Assembly (NCBI GenBank): GCA_022885665.1
Contig: JAGQDJ010000086.1
Location: 124,001-188,000 of the forward strand
Source of the DNA: Triops longicaudatus
Lineage: Eukaryota; Arthropoda; Branchiopoda; Notostraca; Triopsidae
Reading direction: 5' to 3'
DNA length: 64,000 nt
The notes beneath the pieces were generated by a model. The model was not told the DNA's origin and made no database searches. It was given only the letters and a program-made list of their open reading frames with translations. A program made the position numbers and the translations under genes. This document shows positions 1 through 13,400 of this stretch, piece by piece (positions within the stretch are counted from its first letter, which is position 1; each line of letters begins with the position of its first letter).

Positions 1-1183
1 CATCAACGCTTTAGACGTGGTAGGTTGTTGTGTAATGTTCTCTTAGAACTAAACCTATCAAGTTATTGCAGTCTGCCGCAGCGAACGTTCTCTGGGCTCC
101 AGTAGAAGCTCCTAATGTCCTGTTTTCCTTTTAAACGTCTCTTAGCTTCGACGTTGTGTTTCTGTCGAGTTCCTTTCCAGTTAAAGGAGGTAGCGCAAGT
201 TGACGCAGTTAGAGTAACAGTATCGTTGTAAAATTTAAAACTTCGAATCGAATTACAACCAGAAACACGGTCGGGACTATACACACCTGTGTAAGGTGTA
301 ATAAATCAGATTAGGTTCGGTAAAATTAAGCTAGGATGGGGTTAGGTTAGGTTAGGTTAATTAAACTTAGATCAAGTTAGGTGTAGGTTTGTTTGCGTCA
401 AACTACGTTACGGAACGGTCAAAAGCAAGAGGCTCTTGGAACTTTATGCCTGCCTTTGAGGCGTAAAACTTGATTAGGTTAGGGGAAGCTAGGTCAAATT
501 AGATTGAATTAGCTTAGGTAACCCTTGTTATGATGAGAGTTTGATTGTTTTTCAGATCGTGTATAAGTAAGTTCAAAAGCCGAAATCTGTTCGAGATGAT
601 TCGTCTGCCAGTTATGGTAAACCAGGTCAGGTTAAGTTGGATTAGGTTAGATTCAAGCTAGGTAAAGTCTTTTGGAAAACATATCACGGAAAAGTATATC
701 CTTTGCCTGCTTTTGCGGGTTAGCCGGCCAGCTGTTTACAAGACATCATTTCCGTTTTAAACCGGATGAGAAGGCCTCTACTGTTTAAAGCAGCTTATTT
801 TAAAGTGTCAACCTCCAATGCTCAGCCCTTCTACGACACCGTGAACGGCACTGCTGCCCTCTACCATTTTGGGCTCGTTATGACGCGCTTTCTTGTGATC
901 ACGCCATAAAGAAACAAGCGCTTGTGGGTTAACGAGTGCACTAAACTGCTCGAGGACAGCTTTTAAATGCTTAATGACCTTCTGGCCGGGTCGGTAGATC
1001 GATATTGTCAGATTACGAGCCCTGAAAAGAATCACACAGAAGTCGTTCACTCCTAGTGGAAGCAAACCAGAGCCTTCGGGGTCACAAGCAAACGGAGCGT
1101 ATACTGACTGTTGTGAATATGTGTTAGGATAAGCGAAGGTTTACCAACGCGGTTTTTCATACATGTTTTATTTTATATTTCAG
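1..1183. other. Intron upstream of the first visible atrophin exon
   Basis: No exon recognised. Contains degenerate TTAGGT runs (333-362, 470-520, 630-655). An 85-aa minus frame at 808-1065 has no recognisable domain. Confidence 0.6.
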
Positions 1184-1282
1184 TTGCACAACTCGGGTTA
1201 TGATCCAGGCAAAGCATTACAAGCGTTGGTCAAATGCCCAGTTCCCAAAGGCATTGATAAAAAGTGGAGCGAAGAGGAAACG
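1184..1282 (+). CDS. Gug: Atrophin exon: ELM2 end and SANT start
   Basis: 33 codons, phase 0 at both ends. The acceptor is tttcag at 1178-1183 and the donor gtaagt at 1283. It encodes LHNSGYDPGKALQALVKCPV and then PKGIDKKWSEEET, the junction of ELM2 and SANT in atrophins. ELM2 normally binds HDAC1/2. The next coding exon is 9.6 kb away. Confidence 0.95.
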
Positions 1283-4049
1283 GTAAGTTAAAGTTCTTTT
1301 ATTTTTATTCTTTCCAGTTTGTATTTCTGCGTTCTCTGATTTCGTGATACTGCACTTTTCACCCAGTTTTGGGTGATATTCTTTCGGGTGCCAAGAAATC
1401 CCGCAAAAGCGTAATCATGATTTACTAGGCGCAAATGGCGCATTTTTGCCGAGATTTTGCGTCAAGAGTGAGTTAGAAAAGAAAAAAGAATCAAGCGTTC
1501 GCGGTGTTGATGTTTCGCCAGTCAAATAAGTCACTGGTCAAGATAAAATACGTCACAGCGTTTTATGGAGGGAAGTGTTCTCTTGCGAGGATTGTTTTTT
1601 GACAGCTGATAGAAGAAATTGTGTCACGGTCATCTCATAAGGGACATTTTCTGGAAAATTTGCGGCTCAGCTAAGGCAACTGTGTCGTTCGTGTTTAAAA
1701 GAATAGTATTTAAACCACTGGGAGCAAGTAAGCATCAAGCCGCTATTCCATAGATGCCAGGACTGAAATTATATTTTTATAGCAGAATTTGCGTGGAAAT
1801 TTTACAAAGAGGGCCTGTTTTTTTAAAAGAAAAGAGTGTCGCAGTTGTGCGAATTTGGAATAAAGCCTTGTTTCTTAAGTCAAAAGATTAAGTTGGTTGT
1901 TTAGCTTGGTTTTCGGTCTTTTTTTTCTACGTTGTTTCCGACGATTTGACAGTTAGTTTATTGATGGGCGTACTGGACTGGAAACGTTTACGCGGTATTT
2001 CACATTAACAGAAAATGAGAGATAACTGGAAAAGCTGGCAGCATGGTCACAGCACAGTGTTCTAGATACCAGATTGAATGGCTCGCTGATGTGTGTAAAG
2101 GAAGAGGAGGTTCGGATAGAAGGGAGAAAAAGCCAACAACTATCCCGCTTGATGCTTTGGTGCGTTAGTGGTTATTTAGCTGTCTTTTATAGCTCCCTGT
2201 CCCCTCCTTAGTTAGGGATCCAGTCCGGTTTCATGTATTTTACGTAAGTGGGGATATTACGACTTGTAGTCTTATTTGGACAATGTTGTTGAAGAATACC
2301 TTCCCATTTTTACTTGTTTTTTTATTGAATATTGGAGAATTTCTTTTTCGTAAATAAAACTTCGTTGAAGTACACTTTCTTATCTTTCTGTTGAACGTAG
2401 AGGAGAGAAGGGAAAATTGTGATAAGTGTTTTTTTCTGTCACTTAAAATTAAACTTTTATACATTTAATACAGAACTTCTCAAATCCGGATTTTAGCAAT
2501 GGTATTTTTGGTAGCAAGTTAAAAAAGATTGCCCATTGTGAAAAAAATGCAAAATGGCTTCCTGAAAAGTTAGTTATTGGGGTTGTATCACCGAAGCTAC
2601 TCATTATCGTCTTCGACTTCCATTTTCTGGTTTGTTATTTATTTCAGAGTTATGCTCAAATGCCAGCTTTTATAAAATATCTGAAATCTGTGTATTAGTG
2701 AGGTAGTTAATATGTGTATTCTGTAAAAAAAAGTATTGCTCCTTCGTCGTCCTGTCTCGAACCGCAAGATCTCTTTAAACGTTGCAAGTATATTTTTATT
2801 AGGTGTTCGTGTATTAGTTTTCTCGTTTCTAACCTAAAATCACGACATTCAGTAATTAGATGCGACATGAATTCTTCTTCTTCCCGATATCGATCTAATG
2901 GTTGTCTGTAAGACGGAATCTGTGAAATCATGTTCCAATTTTTGCGAGCCTGTCTTCCTGACATTTAATATATTTGTAATAGAGCCGAGAGACTGTTAAG
3001 GACTTATTTTCGGACGTTAAATAAAATTCAGTTTTTGTTCTTATCCGTTTTGATTTTCTGTTCATGATTTCCAGTAAAAGATTTCTCTGCAGATGAAAAG
3101 AACGTTTAAACTGTTTGTTCAAATCGTCGATGCACATCAGCTGCAATTTTTAGTCCGAGTTTCCCTATGTCATAATTGCTTTCTACTTTCGTTCAGATTG
3201 CCAGTGACAGGAAAATCCAGCCGAAAGGGTTTTGCCTGACACGGGTTAAGACAGTAACATTGGGGGGATATCAGTCATTGGCTTATGACGCATTTGTCAC
3301 GATCAATGTCTCGGAGGGCAGTAACCCAGCGAGCTGACAGAAGTACTAACAGTCGAAAATTGAGTCAAGCATCCAATTTATTGCCAAGGGGAGCAAGAGT
3401 AATCTGAGATTGGTTAGTGCAGCGGCGCGGGAGGAAATGGTGCGCGAGTGGCTTGTGGAGGGTAAGAGTAGGGGAAGAGGAGTAAGCTGCTGGCCTTGCT
3501 GGTACTACTGCCGCTTAACACCCCCGAGTCGTATTAAAACGTGTTAACTGCGGCAAGATGTAGTCTAAATGGTTGGCTGCGCAATCGCTCGTAGGTTTTA
3601 GGAGTGCAAGTTGCTGAAGAAAAGGATGAGAGAAAGAGAGCAGAGTGAGGTGAAGAACGCATTACTGCGCATATACATGACCATAAAAGCCCGCCGTTAA
3701 TGTCGAGCTCGTAAAACGCGGCCCCGGTCTATGGCTCTGGGCGTTACAGTCCATAACCGTTGCCAATGACAACTGACATGGGCTGTTTTGCAGATGGTTA
3801 TGACAAGCTCTTTTCTTTTCTGTGTGTTGCTCCCCTTTCTGCTTGAACATGCAACGGTTGTAATGCGCTGTAACGACCCCCCGCTCGGTCAAATTATCTT
3901 TTAATTTTCTTTACGCCGCTATTTTTTCTTTGGCTTATGTTTCTTCTTTCACGGCGAAGGTATGCTTGGGTGAAGACGATTCCTTACTTGATCTGAAGGA
4001 TTAAACGAAGGGGCGTGTCTCTCTCTCTTTTGTCTTTGAGAGGTAGCTG

Positions 4050-4094
<45 letters not shown>

Positions 4095-7000
4095 AGAGGT
4101 TTGGTAGTAAAGCGGGTGGAGTCAAAGTGTTGTGACTGATTGAAGTGGAGTGTATTAAGTCGCAGTAAAATGTTCGTGACCGCGCTTTCCGGTCGCGTCT
4201 GACGCTTTGTATCATTTGTATGTCTTGGTTATTAAGGGTGGGTGCTTCTCTATTATACGGCCGGTTTTAGTTTGTTTGGGCAGCAGATATCTTAAGTGGA
4301 ATAATTGTGCACAATAGCTTTACTGCAAGGAAATTAGGCTACTTAAGCTATACCCGTGAAGAGGAATTTGAGTTAGTTTAGGAAAAGTTAATCTAGGCCA
4401 TGTGTGTGAGGTTAGATAAAGTTATATTTCTCGGTCTATTTTGGCTTAGGTTAGGTGATGCTAAACGAAATCATGTTAAGTTATGTGAAAGTTACGCTAA
4501 ATTAGTCCCTTGTAAATTTTTATCTAATCAGTGATTTGTAAAACGCCTGTAAGACTTAAAACCCAGCAAAAGGCTTCGGCCTTACGCTGGTAAATATCAA
4601 TAATAATAATAATGTACTGTATCCAAGTTGTAAACTTTGCCCTAAATACATCCTGGATAAGCAAGGTTAGGTTGCGTTACGTTAGATTACGCTAGCTAAA
4701 GCTAGGTTAGTCAAAGTTAATTTGTGGTAAAATAGGTTAGGTCTCGTGCAATCACAGTTGTGTTTAGTAAAGTTAATCTTGCATAGTTACTTTCAGTAGG
4801 CTATGCCTATAATGGTTTTCCAAAAAAAATATCGTGCATAGTTTTGGGGAAAAAAGATACGGTAGACTCTGTCATCCGTACACGGTTTAAAACGCACGTG
4901 TTTACATAAAAAAGTTGATGGTGTATTTCTGAAAAAGTGGTGCTAGTTTGATAAAAGCTTAATCAATATTTTTACTCCAGATTTTTAAATTTTGCTTATT
5001 TTTGAGACCCTACTCATGTATTATAACCGAAATTCTATATGGTTTCTCGGATTAGCAAGTCCTTCGGTCAGCCAGTATAGGGTTTACTACCGTAGCTAGC
5101 GAGTAAGAGGGAGTACGCCCTGTTTTTTATATTTAATAAGTTCGCTTTGTTCACTTGTACTAAAATCAGAGGGTAAATTCTTTAATCTAGAAGCATTAGG
5201 AACTAAAATAATCCTACGTAACATATAAAAGAGAATTATCGTGATTGACATTAAAAGAACAAAAAGTATGCGGAGCTTGAAAAGAGATGTCTGTGTCACT
5301 TGTAGCATAGAAATGTCTTCCTGCCCCACCTGGTGATTGTCACATCTGCTTGACTCTAAACATTCAGCTGTACACGCGTTGTTTGGGGTGCAGAATGACA
5401 CGGGGTCAGAAGGTAAGAGAGAGCTTGCTCTCTTTTATAAGGCTTGGCTGCGTATGCTACACCCCACATGTGTGTTGAATTACCTGTGTCTGTGGTGTTG
5501 ATCGGATTTCGCCATATAAGATTCGCAGTTCTTCGGTTTCCGTGACATGAAATGGAAATATGGTCTTTCTTACTTGAGCTGAAATGCGAGACAAAAGATA
5601 GCGAAGAGGATTATGGATTTTGTCAGCTTTTGAGCGGTGGCAAAAGGGAATTTGACTTGCAGCCACGCGCAATGATTGCATTTGCTGTTGGAATTAGGCC
5701 GGCTAATTGGCATTAGGTGGTTTCAAGTACTTATTCTACCAGAAGCCATTCTCATTGCGGCGGTTCATGGCTTCCTTTAAGGGAAGATGAGAATGCGGTT
5801 TGGACTCGCTCGATGTGAAGGTTTTCAAGGTATCATTATTTATGTATTATTATTATTATGGGGTGTCAGTTCGTGACTCTTAACAGTTTGTCCGCGAGCG
5901 TGCAGTCTTGGTGACCTCGCGGCAGTAAGAATTAGGATTGGGTTGACTTTCTTTGCGTTTAGCGGCTTTTACTATCTCAATATTTATTGCAATGGCCACG
6001 AGCCTCAAAACATATTATGTTGGGATAGTATAATCTACTCGTGTACTTTTTGTTGATCGCACAGTTTGAATTTTTCTTTCAAAAGCTCCTTTGAATCAGA
6101 AGAAAAACAAACGCTGAAGTAAAAAAATAAAAAATTAAGTAACTGAAAAGTAGAGAGAAAAGTACAGTAATTTAAAGTTAAGTGAATAAAGGTAGGACAG
6201 AAGAGATTTGGTTAGGTTGGTTGTGCACTTACTAGAGGTGCCTCGATCCAAACAACCGAAAGAAAAATGTTTTGGCACATAACTTTTAATATTAAATTTT
6301 CAGTATGTGTGATACCTTTTATTTTTTGACATATAGTCTTTATAAGTGTATCAGTGCATATTTCTTTACTTTTGCGAAGTGTAATCAATACAGACATTCC
6401 GTTTTAGGGACCCGTTGAACTGGAAACAAAATGGGGAAAAATATATATATATATATATTTTATTTTTCTACTGTATTTTAAGTTTACATGTCTTAATTCG
6501 ATTTAGAAAACATAATTACGGTTTTCTGGATCCAGTTGCATTTTATAAGCGTCGGCTATATTTACATTTTTTTCTTTTATATCGTGTTTGGTTAAGCGCT
6601 TTTGTAAATAAGGCTTTCATTGATATGCGGTGTCAAAAAGGGGGAGCCTGGCAAGTTGGCACGGTTACGACCGATAGATTTGGCGTGAATGCGAAAGAGG
6701 GTCGTAAATCACAGGTATGTCAATCTCGCTTAGCTTTTAGCGCCAGCAAAGCAAGCAAACAAACCAGCCATGAAAGTAGCAAGCGCTATTCAGCTACAGA
6801 GCAGTCAAGCATTACTGTCTTTTTTTTTCTTTCTTTCCTTTCTCTGCCTTGTGTTCGCTTTCCACAGTTGACTCCGGTCGAGCAGCTCTTTGGCATGCTA
6901 TATGCAAATTTTGCGGTGCGGGTCGCTGACGTCACCGCTTGGCTTGCCGACAACAACACGAAACGGTATTGAGGGAACCAGAGGAGCCGATCTGGAACAC

Positions 7001-7402
7001 GAGTTCCAAGGTGTCGGAAACATGGTCTGAGAAGTATGGCCGTAGGCCATTTTTTCTCTCCCTTCTCTCCATCTTGTCTCACCTGGTACTCCCTTAACTC
7101 GGTTCTTCGGTCTTGTCGTGTCGCTCCTTTAGGTATAATCTTTTACCTTGGTTGGGTTTCTTGGGGGTCTTTTTTTGTACGTGGCAATGCGGTGCGTTTG
7201 GAAATATAAAAACTGTGCCTCAAGCATAGATACCAAAAGCAAAGCCCTTTTACACCCCACCTGATGTGTACACCGTGGCCAGGTGAAAACCAACGCGCCA
7301 AACGCAGTCGTAACCACAAAAACATTTACTGTTCATCAGAGACTTTCGACTCTATGAACTGGTTAAGCGGTCTGAAACACATTATTGCAGAGTAACCGCT
7401 TC

Positions 7403-7435
<33 letters not shown>

Positions 7436-10400
7436 TTTTAAGGAGAAAAAGGGGAAAAAAGAGAGGAATGCGCTGCTAGGAGCACTTTCGCAACAATGAC
7501 AGAAGTCCACAGAAAATGCGGTTGTAGAAATCAAATTTAATTTTGAAAGCAAGTCTTCATAAGCTTGAAATGGGTAATAATCATAAATACAGGAAGAGAC
7601 TGGAATTGGTATTTAAAGATAAGTTAGCTGAGATACTCATCGGAAATTCAAGAATGCGTATAAACATTCATGAACACAAAGAAGTTCTATCGTAATTCCT
7701 GAGAATTTCTTAAGCTAGTGTCTAAATTTTATGTACTCTTGTGTTACTTACATAAATTGTGGGGTAGTCCGGTTATCGGAAGAGGTGAAGTAATGCTTCA
7801 CATGGAAGAGAATATTTTTTTCCCCCATAAAGAATTAATCTCTGCTATCCTAGCTTAATTTTCTTAAGCTTACGGTCTCTCATATTTCGCAACATAGCGC
7901 AAACTGACGTAACCTAGATGCGACCCTAACCCAACACACTAAATTTGTTTAACTTAGGCCAACCTTCGTTGTACCAACGTCAAGTCTGGCGTAGTCTTAT
8001 CAAATTGAAAAAATAACCTAAAAATGTTAAATTAACCGAAAATTAACACAGGTTAGGTTAACGTAACTTTATCAACCTAAGTTAACTTTAATTGCTCTAT
8101 CTTAAAACTTTAACATCCTGAAGTCACCTAACCTATTTTCAGTCATAAATTTGTACTGCTTAGCTTAAACTAACCTAACTTAACCTAAACTTAGCTTGAC
8201 CTGTCTTCATAAATGCTAACTTAAACTAGGTTAACTTTACCTATGCTTAGCATTACATAATCTATCTTAACCTAGTTTTAATTTTGTGAGAGTTGTAATT
8301 GAATTGGCTAGAAAGTGAGCGGGTTACAAGATTAAAGATAATAATAGGAAGTTTAACATTAGGGTAAGTAAAATACGGGGGAAATCGGCCTGAGGCGATG
8401 TCTTGGTTTCTCACTTTTCTTCGCTTCTTTAAACACGTTGGCTTCTCCCAAATCTAAACAGCAACAGCTGTCGTAGCGCGGCATTAGTGAGGCGGTTAGG
8501 GTTTGTTAGGTCCGAGGTACACGAGATACGATACGCGTTGGCAGGAAAAGGAGCGGTTCCGGGATGAAAGGCGGCTAAAAGGAGACTTGTAATATGTGTG
8601 AAGAGAGAACGAACCCAATAATAAAAAAGAAGAAAGGAGGGGGGTTGCCTCAAGCCCTCTGGTGTCTCGGGTTTAGACTGAGCCAAAAAGGGCGTATTGT
8701 ATAAAAACTACAAGGCGTTCTTTTTTCAAGGCATACACGCAAGCAGGGTCTCCCGTAAAAGCCCTTAGCTAGCCAGGCAGCAGCAGCATCTGTTGTGTGT
8801 AGTCGCTTGTCTAAAGCTAAACAAATGAGTCGGAGTCGACCAACCGAGCAGGACAGACAAACTCCCGGGGAGTCTCCACACGCTTAGCCGCGTATACCGC
8901 GCCGCGGCCTGGCGGGTTCTGTAGAGCTATGGATGAAGAGTTGGGTCTGGCCGTGTTATGCCAAGCTAGGGGAGAGTAGGGAAAGTCTATGGAACGAACC
9001 GCTGCGAGCGTGCCTGGCCTGGCTTGCTAGAGCTGGTGCAGTGTCGCGGCGGCGGTAAGGGGCAACGGGCGTTGCCTTTTCTTGTCCAACAGACAGCTTA
9101 CAACGTAGCTTAAACTCCTGTGACTTGTTTAGCGTTGGATCATAGAGTGAAAGCTTTTTCTGAACTGTTGCCTTCATTTGGGATTTGAGCTTTTTGTTGG
9201 GCTCGGGTGCACTGTGTGTCTACGTGTGCAGCTTGTATTAGGATAACAATCAAAACCGCGCAGCGGCCATTGGCGTCGGAAAGTGTCACGTAACAAGGAA
9301 ACCTGGGAATTAACGAATTAATCAATCGGGATACACCGTCTGTTAACACCAAAAAGGAGATAAAGCACAACTCAAGCGACGAGACAACACGAGTATGTGA
9401 GTGTGAATGTGTGTATATGTGCGTATATGTGGGAGAAGAGAAGAAAACGAACGCAGCGAAAAGGCCCTCCCAAAAGATAGAGCTGAAGCTCAGGGCGTGA
9501 TCGATGGAATCCATGTTGGGTGCATCTGTGTGTGTTAGCTTAGCAGCACTAGGTGTAGTAGTGGCAGAAACGAGGAGTGAGAAAGGGGAAAGGCAAAAGA
9601 AAAGAGAGATGAAGGAAAGAAAGAGAGCGATTCTTGTTCGACATAACACAAGAAAATAAGGAGAAAGAAAGAAGCAAAAACCAGAAAATGCTCCCTAGCG
9701 CACGACATGACCGTATGTCAAAGCAATCTGCTGGGTACATCGACGTTTGTCGAGACTCGGCTTCGCTTTTCATTGACGATGTAATGCTGAAAGAGATGAC
9801 ATTGATAGGAACTTGTTCCCTCCCTTTTTCCTGACATTTTTACGAAAAAGTTAACTTATATTAATAAGAATCTTCGGAAGAATTTGCTGCAGTAGAAATG
9901 TGCAGAATTTGTTAAACAAAGGAAATACAACAAATTAGTTAAGGAAAACTCCAGTAAAATTGTTGAACCAAAAAGGATTCAAGTAAAATTCGTTAAACAG
10001 AGAAATTAAGTAACATTTCATTGGCCTAGAAAATTCTGTAAACCCTCGTGAAACACGAAAATTAAATAGTAATGTAGAAAAATTCAGCAGTTTTTACGGC
10101 ACTTTCGTGAAGAAAATTTCGTGAGTAAGAAAACTCGGTAATTTTTGTGAAATAAAATCCTGGCAAATGTGCCCAAAAAATAAGATATTTGTTTTTTTTT
10201 TTAAAGTAAAACTGACGTAAGTCGGAAAATTCAGGAACATTAATGAAATGTGGGAATTCGGTCGATTTCGTTAGATAAAGTTAACAAAATTTAACAAAAT
10301 TAAGATAAAAATTTGTTGAGTAAATTTCGTTAAAAAGGAAATACCGAAAAATTCTCCAAACAAAAACTCTTTCGAAGAGAATATTTTGTATAATTTTTCA

Positions 10401-13400
10401 AGCAATGTAATTTAGTAACATTCGCTAAATACGAAAAATAAAGTGAGTTTTTATGCAAGAAAAGTTCAAGTAAATTTTAACGAGATAATTCAGGATCATA
10501 GGTGGAACAGTAAAATTCATGAAATTTGCTTTTACGAGACCATCTTCGAAAGTCCCTTTAACAAAAAATCCAGGAAGATATTGTGAAACAAAAAATTGGG
10601 AAGCGCATTAAACGAGGAATTAATAAAATACGTCAAACAGTGTAATATGAGAAAGTTCTTTGTAGAAAATTTTTAAGTAGAATTCATAACATTCGTTATT
10701 TTTGTCTTTTTGTTTGCTGTGCCTCTTTTTTTAAAAAAAGATTACCTTTTTTTGTTTCTGTTGCATTTGTTTAATTACGGAGGTTATCTCTAGAGTGAAA
10801 GATGGTTGAACTAATCCGAACAAAGATTTCATTTTTCGTGTTGGAATTTTTGTTTTTGCAGAAACGCTTCGTGAAAGGGTTGAGACAATACGGGAAAAAC
10901 TTTTTTCGGATACGCAAGGATTTATTGGCCCATAAGGAAACGGTAAGTGGATGTTTATAATTTCGGGAAAACACTTACTAATCACAGTGGCGGTGGCCGA
11001 ATCTTGTCACCAAAAGAGGATTTATTGAAGACGGCAACTGAAATGCTTAGGTTGGGGAGGGGTTAGTTAACCATGAAGAGGGTGAAAAGGGGCGGTAGGG
11101 ATTTCTGGCAATGAAAATGCGTGAAAATTTGAAAGACAATTATGTAGCAAAGCTTTAATGAGTAAGAAGTTTACAATGAAATAGGTATTTTTATTATTAT
11201 AATTTTTATTGCAAGTTTGAAAACTGAAAAAAGCGAAAATAATAAAGGCAAGCAAAATTAGCACAACTACAAAAAAAAAGCCAAAAGAAGGGATAAAATA
11301 CTATGGCATCTAACACAAATTATTTTCCTACTAGGGTAGTTGCGCCTCGCATCTGGATTGGAGTTCAAAAGCGAATTTATTAAATTAAATGTTAACGTTG
11401 CGTAAAAGTTAATTATTTCTTCCTGTCTGTACATTTGAATCGAGGTTTTTTGTACTTCGCGGTCCCCAAGCACAGATTTCTTACTAGGTGTTTCTCGTAC
11501 ACCATGGTTCGACCGCACTTCTAACTTAGTGCAGGTTCGATCTTTGCTAACAAAATAGTTTAGTTTTGTACACTAAAACCCGTATTTAAGCACGTAAAGT
11601 GGAAAAGCGCATTGTTTTACATTGCGGGAGTTCTTTTGCTATGGTGTTATTCACAAAGGCTTTATACAACTCACGAAAAAAATTATCTTACATCAGGGCC
11701 TCTACATTCTAGTTGGATCCAAACCAACACTTCGATGTACTTTAAATAGAGTGTCTAACACAAACTGTCACTGTCTCCTTTATAGTAGAATCCGCATGTA
11801 GAAAGCCGAAACTATTTGATTCTCCATTTGCAAAATGAATGGAAACACGATTACTCGTCCCTTAAAAGTAGCAAAGCAAGATTAAAATGGAAGCAAATGC
11901 ATTGAAAGCTGCACAGAAAGAGTAAACACATTGATCCCCTATTTACGCGGTCTCGTTTTACGCGGTTTCACTTATTAACCCTTCAGAAATTTGGAATATT
12001 TTGCGACAAATTACACGAAACACGGTAACGTGGTTCTAAAAAGTGAGATTTAAAAAAATAAAGCAGATTCGCTGGAGTAGTAGCCCGATATAGCGAGTCG
12101 TATTAACTTAGTGATTGGCAATATTTTTTAAAATTTTTCAGGAGCTACAGCAGTTTAAATATTACTCGTTATAATCGGTAAGATATAAATCCCTTTATAT
12201 ATCTGTACAATTAAAAATAGACTTGTAAGCAATTTTTTGTAACTCAACAAGAATAAACTTTCTGAGAGTATAGAACGCGTTTCGTTTACGCAGTGTTTTC
12301 GCGGAACCGATCTACAGCGTAAGCGTGGGGATTACTATATTTAAAAAAAAATTGGAATAAATAGCAGTGGTTTCGTTAAAAATTACTACATTGTTTAATA
12401 ACTACATTAATGAAAACAGGAGTTTTACAGAGAACTTAAGAGCTACTACCGCTGCATCGATATTATTCTGAAGGTGGTAAAACATAACGAACTGTCAGAA
12501 AATATGTGCAAAGTTCAAGAACCAATGAATTGGATAACATTTGTTGAACGAGTAATTAAGAAAATCAATTAAAAAATGAGAAAGCCTTGTAACGAATTTA
12601 GTATTTAATAACACTCTTTTACAAGTATTACGATAGTTGACACGCTTGAGCAAATGCAAAACACATTAGATAAAGATTAACTAGTCATCCGTGGTCAATC
12701 AAAGGTAAATAAAAATTTAAGTACTGAAATTTGTGTGGAAAATACAACAAGCTTAACGAATAAAACGTTCTAGAGGGTTTTTTGTTACAGTAGCGCAATT
12801 TGAGAAAACTAGTGTTGTTCATAAAACAAATGCTTTCATATAAATTTAATTTTCATATAAATATAAATTTTTGCTACTTGATTTGTTTTTGAGTTTCGGT
12901 TATTTTCTAGGTTTTATTCCGGCTTATATTTATAAACCGAAATAAAACCTAGTAGAGTTGAAGGAAAGACAGTTTTAAAAATCACTGAAGCTTAAAAAGC
13001 AATGTTGTGAACTTTCGCATACAGCAGTTGAAACGGAGTCTCAAGATGTAAGTCATTTTATAAAGAATTATCGGCTATAGCGAGATGGCGAAGATCATAT
13101 TTATGTGAAGACAGTGGCAAGGCATTAGATATAACGGACTTTAAGCATAAGGAACTCCTCTCTTGTCATCCTGGTAGTTTGGTATGGAAACATTTCAGTG
13201 TAGTCTCATAAAAAGTGGAGTTCAATATAATTAGAAACAAGTGCATAAAAAGGCAAAAGACAGATGAAGTAGCCCGTACATATTGTAAATTAGAAATGCA
13301 AAAATTGCATAAAACGAACGGAGAACCTACCAGTACATTGGTATTTGCATAAACTTTTAGAGAATATTGCCTTAAAAGTCCACGAAAGAAATTAAAATTA

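Larger units (their letters stand above)
1283..10861 (+). other. Atrophin long intron (9.6 kb)
   Basis: Holds a poly(T) retroposition (4035-4100), microsatellites, TTAGGT islands on both strands (about 4400-4750 and 7910-8280), a possible retrotransposon fossil (2707-2964), an unassigned minus frame with a membrane-like segment (5096-5401) and two GC-richer blocks (about 6600-7330 and 8430-9560). The stretch 9840-10730 is AT-rich with recurrent AAATTCGT-like words and no gene. I see no supported gene in this intron. Confidence 0.6.

Noticed and set aside
6415..6972. 185-aa open frame on the + strand
   Set aside because: It begins in a (TA)n microsatellite (YIYIYI), has no domain, and the local composition is not coding-like throughout.
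11525..11550. tRNA B-box-like GGTTCGA
   Set aside because: No matching A box or acceptor stem around it.
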